Positions 38,656-48,318 of a stretch of 64,000 nucleotides of DNA are shown here, piece by piece. The DNA is from Rotaria socialis. Taxonomy: Eukaryota; Rotifera; Eurotatoria; Philodinida; Philodinidae. The DNA lies in the NCBI GenBank assembly GCA_905331475.1, contig CAJNYU010003827.1, forward strand, positions 1 to 64,000. The letters run 5' to 3'. Positions within the stretch are counted from its first letter, which is position 1, and every line of letters begins with the position of its first letter. The notes beneath the pieces are model-generated. The model saw only the letters and a program-made list of their open reading frames with translations. It was not told where the DNA came from and made no database searches. A program made the position numbers and the translations under genes.

Positions 38656-39062
38656 CGAGAAAGTGATGTGAAATAGCTGCGAACATACTTGCGGTTATAT
38701 TTAATACTTTATTTTTTTTATCTTATCAAAACTTCTGACGCAGATCCCTAAAAATAAATGGAATATTAATATTGATACTTCGCTTGAAACTGTGACGTCA
38801 ATGACAGTTTAAAGGACCTTTTTAGATAATAAAAGATTCGCTAGTAAATTGTTATCGGACGATACTTGTTCTCATAGAAAAATTTCACCATTATTATAAG
38901 TACATATTTGTGCTCTTCGATATGCGAATGAGTAGTAGTATCCTATTTGTTTCCTTTCAAAACAATATCAAATTTACAAATGATCGCATTTTGATAAAGA
39001 CTATCTCAAATAGTCAATGGCAAATGTAACTGTATATGTACTGAGATTACACAAGCCATTTC

Positions 39063-39094
<32 letters not shown>

Positions 39095-40123
39095 GCAATG
39101 TCCTCATACATATTGTTTTAATCATCAAATACTTGGGATTTGCAAACTGTTTGTTATGTCGACATTAGCAATTCTATCTCATGATTTGTTTTAACATGAT
39201 ATATTTTGTAGTACAAAAATAGAAGACATATCGAGAAAAAAGGATGAATAAATTTACTTCTTTCGAACACGGATAGCTAAATTTCTTTAGATTAAAAGGT
39301 TCACAAACAACATAATCCTCGAGATATTAAATTTCGAGTAAAAAATCTTATTATAATTAGTTTTATAAATAGGATATGTCGGCTTTCGATTGTCGTCATA
39401 AAACAAATGATATCATCATCATTATCGGACTATTTCAATAGCGGTGAAAGCAAAAAAAAATGTATTCTTTACATACATATCTATCCTACACAGTAGCGTG
39501 GCTAGGGATTTTTAAATGGAGGCGGAGTACAGAAAAGATAACAATCTAAAGATTTCGAATTATGTTGAGACGAAGCAAACAACATTAGAGAAAGATTACG
39601 ATTTTTTACTAATCGAAAATGTCGTACTGGTCAAAAAACAACTCTGCTCAGAATAGTGTAAGGTTGCCACTAATCGAAAGGAAATTACTACATCCCGTCT
39701 CCGGTCAATATAACTATTTTTTCAAAGAAGCCATCAAAAAAGTGAATTGAAGGTCAAAAGTGGCATGTTATACTATTCAAACTTACTTGGCCAGTAACGG
39801 ATAGAATTGAATTTTAAAAACAATAGATCTCTGTATTTACTGAATATCTGTTTCGATCTTATCAAATAATCAACTGAAAATTATAATCTGTACAGATACG
39901 CACCCGGTGCATTAGATGTCGCTAGATGGCGAACAATCGTAGACTGCATTATAGATACACAATAAAGATCAATTTTCCAATTGGGTAAACTACGTCTCAG
40001 GATATTTCATTTACAAACACAAGCGATATTTCTTAAAAGTTGTCTTTGTCGTAATCGTAATCATTATCTTCAAAAGATTGAAAACAGAATTGTTTTTGTT
40101 GTCTATCAAATACAATTACTAAA
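38656..40123. other. Intergenic
   Basis: Contains a (TTA)n run at 39063-39094 and, at about 39489-39530, a sequence beginning CACAGTAGCGTGGCTAGGG that resembles terminal motifs of animal DNA transposons. No coding chain seen. Confidence 0.45.
39063..39094. repeat. (TTA)n microsatellite
   Basis: About ten TTA units between the EF-hand pair and the MRGBP-like gene. Confidence 0.8.
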
Positions 40124-40730
40124 ATGCCACTGTCGGTTGAATCGGAGATCGACCTTCTTTATCATCTATCAACAATGTCTGAACATGTTTTACCGAAAGG
40201 AATATTTTATCTTCTACTATGGAAGCGTCTTAATCAATCCAGTATTCCACCGGCTTTTTCATTCAATGAAATGGTTGATCATCTTCTTATATTGTAAAAA
40301 GAATAATAAAAACTTTTCTATGTATCAAAATAATTTATATTTATGTCATTAAAATAGATATGACGAAAGTGTTTTTGATAATCCAGAACTACCTGAATCA
40401 CAGGATCATGACTTTGAATGGAATCCAATTAAAGTTGAACAACACTTAGAAAATGATTTGCCAAACAAGATTGAACCAACAACACCTCAATCTGTGACTA
40501 AAACACGTAAACGTCCAACATCACCATCATCCACTACGACTAATAGTGATATTGGTCGTCGTAGTAGTCGACAAAAAACTAGTATACAAATAAAAGAGGA
40601 AGAACAGCCACCAACAACACCACAACCAAAAATTGAAAAGCGAAAATCTGTTAAAGATTCACCACGCATATCAACACGATCAATACCCAATAATGATTCC
40701 ATTGGTACACGTTTAAGAGGACAAAAATAG
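40124..40730 (+). CDS. MRGBP/Eaf7-like subunit of the NuA4/TIP60 acetyltransferase complex, 2 exons, 180 aa
   Basis: Exons 40124-40293 and 40358-40730. The N-terminal half fits the Eaf7/MRGBP domain: SVESEIDLLYHLSTM, then LPKGIFYLLLWKRLNQS, then a split EMVDHLLILYDESVF followed by acidic ELPESQDHDFEW. This reproduces the family order of E-E-L, P-KG, W-HL and YD residues. The C-terminal half is Thr/Lys/Arg-rich and disordered with nuclear-localisation-like KRPTSP and KRKS clusters. In yeast and animals the protein links the MRG15/Eaf3 chromodomain subunit to NuA4/TIP60. Human MRGBP is about 204 aa. The OCIA-domain gene starts 157 nt downstream on the same strand. Sequence identity is low, so the assignment is good but not certain. 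Confidence 0.72.
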
Positions 40731-40887
40731 AATAATTCCAAAATCTGTACATAATGTTTTTCTTTTTCTAAAGAAACAAAAAAACAAGAAAAGGAAATTA
40801 ATTATATAGATAGAAATGATCTGTTATTCTAATGAATTTATATTGTAGAAATAAAAAAAAAAGAACGCACCTGTATTCATATAAATC

Positions 40888-41382
40888 ATGTCTCGAACGT
40901 CAAATCAACCGGAGCCACATATTCTTCCTGCGCAACTGGATGATGATGAAAAACGTGTATTAGCTGATTGTGAACGAGAGTCACTTTATTATCGTAGTAT
41001 ACCATTAGGTCTTATGACATTGTTTGCAACACAATTCGCTATGTCAAAAAATTTAATAAAACCACAAGGAAAATGGATTAAACTTACTGCAAGTTTATTT
41101 TCTGGTTATATCCTTGGCAAAATATCATATGCACCAGCATGTCGAAATAAAATTCTTACACAAATTCCTAATAGCAATCTAGCATATGCAATTCGTGGTA
41201 TTAATACTCCACACGAATCAACTAATTCAGACGAACAAGATTCAACAACTTACATACCAAGAAAATCAAGAGATCCGAATGAACCTGTTGTTTTTTTACC
41301 AGATCCTGTTGAACTTGATACTCTCACCATGCCAGTCGGTGTTAATCAGTATGGTGATCCAATTTATGATACGACTAAATAA
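40888..41382 (+). CDS. OCIA-domain protein (OCIAD1/2-like), single exon, 164 aa
   Basis: An intronless frame with the OCIA domain at residues about 18-90: LDDDEKRVLADCERESLYYRS, then a hydrophobic helix ending LFATQFAM and a second GYILGKISYAPACRNKIL. This matches the family pattern of EE.RVL.EC..ESFWYR, two membrane helices, and LGK.SY...C. OCIAD1 and OCIAD2 are mitochondrial inner-membrane/endosomal proteins affecting complex III assembly and STAT3 signalling. The C-terminal 75 residues are polar and Pro-rich. It sits 157 nt after the MRGBP-like stop, with a TTGTAG acceptor-like tract at 40846-40851 between them. Confidence 0.85.
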   Translation: MSRTSNQPEPHILPAQLDDDEKRVLADCERESLYYRSIPLGLMTLFATQFAMSKNLIKPQGKWIKLTASLFSGYILGKISYAPACRNKILTQIPNSNLAYAIRGINTPHESTNSDEQDSTTYIPRKSRDPNEPVVFLPDPVELDTLTMPVGVNQYGDPIYDTTK

Positions 41383-43352
41383 TTATTTGCTTCATTGACT
41401 GAAAAGAATGTGACGCGTTTTTCTATAAGAACGTTTTTTCCTTATGTAATTATTCACGATAGTTATTAGATGAAACTTTCAAAAAAGTAGTTTTAAAATG
41501 TTCCTTGACATGTTTATTTCGTTCAGCCACTGACTCTTGTTTGAATATAATTACGTATGAAACTTCTCATGTTTTATTATGCTCTTTGTTAGAATAGAAA
41601 CTATTCTATCAGAAGACATTTTTACCAGTTCCAACAAAAAACTAGCGAATTGAGATTTAATTTGTATTTTTATTATTATTGACTTAGACAATTGCTATCT
41701 TAATCGATCATACACACAATTAATTTTCTATTGTTATGTAAGCCATATGCTATTTAAGTTCACATATTTCTGCTTGTAGATTCTGGATGGATACTTTAAA
41801 CACAATATCGGCACAACTACGACAGCCAAACCATAAGTTATAGTATGTAATTTTTCTATTCATAAATCATTACTAATTATATTACAAATCCTCATATTCA
41901 ACTAAATGATGCGATACTTGGATATCCATGGAGATTTACAAATCTTTTTGTCTTCCTTTTTGACACACGAGAATACGTTAAGACGGCTTTTTATCATATC
42001 ATCTGCTTCCGATTATGCGTGAGAATAGACACCCTCAGGCGTAGGCGCATACGCGTATATACATATACACACATATATATCCGCATGATGATTTATGTGA
42101 AAATGTATTGCTCGTGCGTTTTTACTAGTAGCGTATAGGCCAAGGGACATTCTCACCGAAAACATACGAATGTGAACAGATAATTGTTGTATAATCGTCA
42201 TCTTATCAATAGAAATGGCGTGTTCACATCGATGTGTCATCATTATGTTCAATTACGGTACTCTTCAAATCTATTTGAACGTCAAAAAGGCGAGAAATAT
42301 GTGTAATATAATGATAGAAAAGAAACAAAAGAACCTGAAGTAGTATTTTGAGTGTATTCATGTCTCTTCGAGCAAAAGAAAAATGGAGCGATTACATAAA
42401 ATAAAATGATTTTAAATTGAATCTCTTTCTGGGGACTGGGGGGGGGGGGGGTGGGGAGGTCGGGATNNNNNNNNNNCGTGGGGGGGAGGAGGTAGGTACT
42501 GATTGCATACTACTTGATAAGGTCAAAAGCAATTTTTCATTTCAAAGTGTTATAAGGGTGGAGTAAATCATCGAGTGAATTGACAAAGACATTTAAGATA
42601 TCGTTTTGTCTCTTGTCTAAAGTGACCTATAGTTATTACATGAGAAAAAGAAAGACAGAGGCGAGTGATGTAGTTCATATATATATAAGCATTCATCAAA
42701 TCGCTCTATGCCTTTTCTCTCTTCCGTCTTACCAAGTTAACATTCACGAGACCACGCCGGGTCACTCCCCGCTCTCCTATTCTTTATCTTGATCCCCATC
42801 TGACTGACCGCTCGATCACCATTTCCATTCTGTTCGTTTGACTCATTATTCTTTTCTTTCTTCTTCTTCTTTTGTTTTTAGCATTTTCATTCTGCTAACA
42901 ATGTCGATAATCTAAAGCAGAAAGAACAAAAAGAAAAGAGCAATTCTTCTTACCATTAATGATATTCTCTCTTTTCTCCTCGAATAATAAATGATAACAA
43001 TCAAGCGCGAACAACAACAACAGCTACTACTACAATAGACACTAGAAAACGAGAATGCATCGAATAAAGAAGAAGAAAAAATCGTGCTAATAATAACAAT
43101 GCAACGACAGTAGTAACATATTTATCATTCTTCTGAACATTTATCCATAAAGTCAATGCATATGCAGTGTAGTACACATATAGAATAAAAAAAAAAACGA
43201 AGAAGAAGAAGAAAAAGAGAAAAGAAGAAAAAGAGAAAGAGAAGAAAAGAAAGGTCTACAACATATATCACTTCTCAAATACATACAATGATCATGGTTG
43301 ATGCACGTTGTTGGCCAAAATGGTGATCATAAATAGAATAAAAGCTTAAATC
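41383..43352. other. Intergenic with assembly gap
   Basis: No coding exons seen. It contains the N gap and G-rich flanks (42431-42495), purine-rich stretches near 43190-43255, and the probable promoter region of the dystroglycan-like gene. Confidence 0.5.
42467..42476. other. Assembly gap (10 N) in G-rich sequence
   Basis: Ten Ns flanked on both sides by unusual guanine runs (GGGGACTGGG... to the left, CGTGGGGGGG... to the right). These are the only long G runs in the window. They may be real quadruplex-forming DNA or a poly-G sequencing artefact. The true gap size is unknown. Confidence 0.95.
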
Positions 43353-44930
43353 ATGTTAGTTCAAAATCTCCTTTTATTCTTTATTTCATATCCGTCAATA
43401 GCGGAAATGGTAAGCAAACGTATTTATATTCAATTATTTTCTATCCTTTAAATTTCTAGGCCAATCACTATGATAATCAACAACGTCGTCACACGTTTGC
43501 TTCGTCAGCATTAGTAAAATTTACTGACATTATAATATGCGACATTGAAAGAAAAAAAACGTTTCTTTTTCTATTTAGGAATTCACAGCTAATGCTGATT
43601 ATAGTAAACTTTACCAACGTTCATTGAATATTAACAATGCACGTGTCATTAGTATTGAACCACAAGATAAACTTTGGTTTGCTATTGAGAATGGAACTAT
43701 ATTTGCTTTGCCATTGTATGGAGATTATTCAGGTCCATTTTTAATTCAATTTCAACAAAATAATACTTATTCAAATTCAGGTAAACATTTTCTATTTGTT
43801 TTTTTTATTTTTTTTGAATTGTAATTCTTTTGTAAAATAAAAATAGATCTTAACAATTTGATTGAATTAAAATTAAATTTTAATTTTACTACATCATCAT
43901 CTTTATTCTATCCATCGAATCATCTTCTTCTTGCTCTGTTCGATTTATCATCTACAACTTATAATAATTCATTATTAAATCGTTATTTTGTTATTCGAAC
44001 ATTATCATTGGCACTTAATTTAAGTGAATCATTAATAACCGTACATAAAATAAATGGCTCGATGATAAAAGTTTATTTTTCATGCGATTTATATTTCTCA
44101 ACAAATATAACATATCACTTAAAAACCCTCATTGATCGTTATTATTCAAGGCGTTTAGAATTGCTACCATTTTTTTCTCTACCATTAATTGAAATATCTA
44201 TTATACGATTTTACAAACCAACTAACATTACTACTACTACCACTACCATTACGACAACAACAACAATACCCACAACGACAACGACGATAATAACAACAAC
44301 AGCAACTACTACTACTACTACTATTACTACTACTACAACAACAACATCAATAATCATAAATCCAATGATTGAAATGAAAAGAGTTGAAGTAACCATAAGA
44401 CCAAGATTACTAGATGATAATTCAATAAATAATAATCGAACAGTAACATCACCTAATAATCTTATACTTCTTAAACAATTCTATCAACCTCTTGTTATTG
44501 TACCATTATCAATAATTGCTGTTGGTCTATTTATTTGTGCTATCATTGCATGTTGTCTCTGTTGTCATCGTCGTTCAACGTCGTCATCAACGTTACTTTT
44601 ACCAAGTGGACCATCTGGTAGTCCCAATAATAAACATTTATATCAAAGTTATACATATCGAAAACACAGACAACACTATGATGTAAATAAAAAGAAATAT
44701 AAATATTACGATCAAAAACAATTTATTTCAAAAGGTAAATTTATTTTGGTTTCAATGAAAAATCAAAATTATTTTTGTTTTTATTCCTTATTGACTTCAT
44801 AGGGATTCCTGTTGTATTTGCCGAAGAACTTGAAGAAAAAATTGAACAAACACATACACCATTGGTAATGCGTATTGAAAAAGCATCAATTAATAATAAA
44901 GAAGAACAAAATGAATTAGAAAAATCTTAA
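43353..44930 (+). CDS. Compact dystroglycan-like protein, 5 exons, 442 aa
   Basis: Exons 43353-43409, 43460-43513, 43579-43780, 43847-44734 and 44803-44930. Order: a signal peptide (MLVQNLLLFFISYPSIAEM); a cadherin-like Ig region resembling dystroglycan (DKLWFAIENGTIFALPLYGD); a region like the S6/alpha-beta fold (LLALFD... to LPLIEISIIRF); a Thr-rich mucin-like tract at residues about 229-272; a transmembrane helix near 318-344 (LVIVPLSIIAVGLFICAIIA); then a basic tail. The last exon carries the clearest match, QKQFISKGIPVVFAEELEE, equivalent to the beta-dystroglycan juxtamembrane sequence. Dystroglycan links extracellular laminin to dystrophin. Here the tail stops soon after (NELEKS) with no PPxY dystrophin-binding motif, and the second Ig/SEA cleavage region is not evident. 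Animal dystroglycans are about 900 aa. Assignment rests mainly on the tail plus domain order. Confidence 0.7.
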
Positions 44931-46159
44931 TTTTGAAAATTTATTCTTAAATCAGTGAATCGAAAAAAAGGTTTCTTCCTTCTCGTTTTGTAGATTAGCA
45001 TAATCTTTTCTTTATCTCATTGAAAAGTTGTGTGTGTAATGAGCGATTATTTTCATACTGTGTTTTTTTTTGGTCTTTATGTATTTGTTTTTTTTTGTTT
45101 TTTCAATCCCTTTTTTCGTGTTAAATAACTCAGGTGTTCGATTTGTTGTGTTTATGCCTTTGAGAAAATAAGCTAATGAACTCGTAACAAACACAAATTA
45201 GGAAATTAAGATCTATTGTTATGGTGCTTTGAAAATTAAGAGAGAGAGAGAGAGAGAGAGAAAAAGAAATCGTATTTTGAGAACTTAAACACCTTTTAAA
45301 GCATACATTAATGTCATATATGTTTTTTTTTCAATGATTGATTTATTGAAATGTGGTGTAGAAGAAAGTACAGCTTTGTTGTTCTTTCGCATTTTAGATA
45401 TGAACATATTTATTATCAACATGATATGATCATTATTAATGCATTTTCGAAAAATGATTTATCGAATGTATGCATTAGGCAACATCGATCAATACTACAA
45501 ATATTATTCTATTCTTTACAAAATATGGAAGAGGTAAAATGACATGATTGAAATATATCATTTACAACCGAACTTATGACCTTCGATTTTCATAATAAAT
45601 CGAACAATGATGACAACGTAGCCTTCTTGAAGTCGTCGTATGCAATCGACTTTAATTGGGAATAATACAAATATGTTTTTAGAAAGATTAATAGTGTCAA
45701 ATAGAAAACTAACTTGACGTTATTTTATGTGAAAATTTTTTATATTGTTAGAGAAGAAATAATAATCGTTTGTTTATTTACAATTCTATACATCAAATAA
45801 TTTCTTTCATCTAATGTTTTGTAGAAGTTTAGTCTTGTTAATATTGTTTAGCTAATTATGTCTATGGATACATCATATGTTTATAGAATACTGATGTCCT
45901 TATTAATTGGTTGATATGAAGAAGTCTACAAACAAACAAAACCATAACATTGTAATGAAAACTACAACAAAAACTAATCAATCATTAACTAATTATAGCA
46001 GTCATATTGTTCCTTCAAACATAAAGTTATTACATGACAATGACTCAAAATTGACATTTGATTGATTTAGATATTGAATTGATACAGCTTTCAAAATAAA
46101 AAAAAAGAATATAGAATTCACTATAGAATAGATACAAAAGATATTTGATTTCATTTTAG
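44931..46159. other. Intergenic
   Basis: No supported coding sequence. An (AG)n run lies at 45239-45261. A TTTCATTTTAG tract ends exactly at the ATG5 start codon (46159/46160). Confidence 0.5.
45239..45261. repeat. (AG)n microsatellite
   Basis: About eleven AG units between the dystroglycan-like gene and ATG5. Confidence 0.85.
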
Positions 46160-47080
46160 ATGAGTATCCCACAAATAGATGATAAAGAAATTACACGTGA
46201 ATTGTGGCAATCACGTTTACCAGTACGTTTTATATTGTCCGATGAAGATACAACGAAAGTAAATCGTTCTGAATCACCAGAACCACTTTATTTAATGCTC
46301 ACTCGTCATATCTATTTTCCATGTATTGTCGAGAAAATTTCTCGTTATTATTCAAATTATTTCAAAGGGAATTTAAATGATCCAACTAATAATATAAATC
46401 TTAATAATTTATGGTTTGAATATGAAAGTATTCCGCTCAAATGGCATTATCCAATCGGTGTTCTATATGATTTGTATACATCATCATTATCAACATCATC
46501 GTCTCATCTACCATGGCAAATAATAGTTCATTTGAGTAAATTTCCTGAAAGCGAATTGATTCGTTTTCCAGATATTGAATGTATTGAATCACATTATATG
46601 ACCACACTAAAAGAAGCCGATGCACTTAAACATAAAGGTCAAATTATCGGCGACATGCAAAAACGTGATCATAAACAATTGTGGAATTCGTTATTACAAG
46701 ATAAATATGAAGGTTTTTGGAATATAAATATGAAATTAATGGCTTATACAGAGAACTTAAAATATTTTCGTTATATACCATTTCGAATTTATATCTTAGA
46801 TAAACCATTTATACAAAAATTATTTTCACCCTATGACGTTGAACATAATAAATGGCTAACACTGTTTGATTTATTACAATATTCATTAGATCATGAAGTA
46901 AAATGTGAAAAATCATCGAATGAAAAGAAAATTACAAACAATAATGTCGAAGATTATCGTGTTATTATTCATGGTGTAGAACCACCTCTTAATACACCAG
47001 TACAATGGCTAAGTGAATATTTTTCACATCCCGATAACTTCCTTCATATTTGTCTTGTCGAAAACCATACAAGACGATAA
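46160..47080 (+). CDS. Autophagy protein 5, single exon, 306 aa
   Basis: Matches ATG5 along its length: WFEYESIPLKWHYPIGVLYD, LPWQIIVHLSKFPE, KEADALKHKGQIIGDMQKRD with HKQLWNSL, FRYIPFRIYILDKPFIQKLF, and the end VQWLSEYFSHPDNFLHICLV. ATG5 is conjugated to ATG12 and, with ATG16, forms the E3-like complex that lipidates ATG8/LC3 on the phagophore. The acceptor lysine (human K130, in the MKEADALKHK segment) corresponds to Lys151 and is kept. The protein is about 30 residues longer than human, mostly near residues 30-40 and 70-82. No introns, in contrast to most neighbours. The ATG directly follows a TTTTAG acceptor-like tract. The PhnZ-like gene begins 163 nt after the stop. Confidence 0.96.
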   Translation: MSIPQIDDKEITRELWQSRLPVRFILSDEDTTKVNRSESPEPLYLMLTRHIYFPCIVEKISRYYSNYFKGNLNDPTNNINLNNLWFEYESIPLKWHYPIGVLYDLYTSSLSTSSSHLPWQIIVHLSKFPESELIRFPDIECIESHYMTTLKEADALKHKGQIIGDMQKRDHKQLWNSLLQDKYEGFWNINMKLMAYTENLKYFRYIPFRIYILDKPFIQKLFSPYDVEHNKWLTLFDLLQYSLDHEVKCEKSSNEKKITNNNVEDYRVIIHGVEPPLNTPVQWLSEYFSHPDNFLHICLVENHTRR

Positions 47081-47243
47081 AGAAATCTTACTTTATTATT
47101 TTTTTCTTGATTCTAACCATTTAAATATTGACTTCATCTGTTTTTTTCTCTTCTTCGTCATTTTATCTCTGTGATTGTCTAAATTTATATAAATATGTGT
47201 CTCTGTGCGCCTGTATTTTTTATTCATCGTAATACGATAAGAA

Positions 47244-47798
47244 ATGGAGAAACTTCGATCTTTATATGAGAAACATGGTGAAAACGCCTACTACGGTGAG
47301 GCTGTAACTCAGTACGAGCATGCCCTACAAGCAGCTTATTTTGCGGAACATTATGATCCAAACGATAGTGAATTGATTGTAGCTGCATTTCTTCATGATG
47401 TTGGTCATTTATTAGGTACAAAAAAGGAAGACTTCATGGGTGAGTTGGGTGTACTACAACATGAACATATTGGTGCTGAATATCTTCGTACGCAGGTTGG
47501 CTTGTCTGAACGTATATGTTATCTTGTTGCAAATCATGTAAATGCTAAACGATATTTAACTCACATTGATAAAGATTACTATAATCGTCTTTCGGATGCA
47601 TCGAAGCAAACACTCATTTATCAGGGTGGACCGATGATGAATGATGAAGCAGAGAAATATCGTTCGCATCCTCAATTTGAATGTAGTCTTCGAATGCGTA
47701 CATTTGATGAAGCTGCAAAAGAGGTTGATTTTGATAAGTATGAAGGAAAAATTGATCAATATTGGAATTTAGTTGAAAAATCTATCATCAAAACGTAA
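47244..47798 (+). CDS. PhnZ/TmpB-like HD-domain oxygenase, single exon, 184 aa
   Basis: An HD-superfamily protein of the small PhnZ type, which in bacteria cleaves hydroxylated aminophosphonates (2-amino-1-hydroxyethylphosphonate to glycine and phosphate) with a mixed-valent di-iron centre. The sequence opens YYGEAVTQYEHALQAAYFAE, then FLHDVGHLL (HD motif His51-Asp52, His55), HEHIGAEYL, VANHVNAKRYL, the family phrase LSDASKQTLIYQGGPM, and LRMRTFDEAAK. Residues at the positions I recall as metal or substrate ligands are all present: Tyr16, Glu19, His26, His51, Asp52, His55, His73 or 75, His98, Lys102, Asp155. There is no intron, and AATAAA follows at 47954-47959. It lies 163 nt after ATG5 on the same strand and has normal host-like AT codon use. 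Its origin may be bacterial transfer or an old animal copy. No PhnY-like hydroxylase partner is in the window. Confidence 0.85.
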   Translation: MEKLRSLYEKHGENAYYGEAVTQYEHALQAAYFAEHYDPNDSELIVAAFLHDVGHLLGTKKEDFMGELGVLQHEHIGAEYLRTQVGLSERICYLVANHVNAKRYLTHIDKDYYNRLSDASKQTLIYQGGPMMNDEAEKYRSHPQFECSLRMRTFDEAAKEVDFDKYEGKIDQYWNLVEKSIIKT

Positions 47799-48318
47799 AT
47801 GACGCTTTTTACTTAAATTGAAAAACTGTGTCTTTACTCCATCAAGTGTCGACCTCTGTTGTCTTAAATTTATATATATGCGTTTCTTGTCCATTTGAGC
47901 TAAGAAAAAAAAAGTATAGATGGATCATGCACATGCATACATTTAAAAAAAATAATAAAAGAAAGTCAACTGACTGAAGATAGTTATTGGTCATGTATTA
48001 AATCAAATTTTTCTTAAATTGGTCGATGAGAACTTTTATACTTTTATGAATGAAAATGAAATCACTGTATCATTGCTCAGATTTTTAACTAGTTAAAGAT
48101 TGTATACCTTTGTGTACAAACAATTTAAATATTTATAGAAAATTTATTTCAATCTACCTTTTGCAACCAGAAAGTATTACGCAAGACAATATGAATGCTT
48201 TTTTTAATGGAAAAGAGCTTTTTATATTTTTAATTATAAATTAGATTATCTTAAAATATAACAGGAAACATTTATTTTATTTCTTTTTCAAGATATATGT
48301 CGTTAATTAGTATCTGAA
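47799..48318. other. Intergenic between PhnZ-like gene and KLHL8
   Basis: Holds the PhnZ-like poly(A) signal (47954-47959) and AT-rich sequence. A TTAATTAG tract ends at 48310, 8 nt before the KLHL8 ATG. Confidence 0.5.

Noticed and set aside
44211-44396. Minus-strand Val-rich frame
   Set aside because: Antisense of the Thr-rich repeat of the dystroglycan-like gene.
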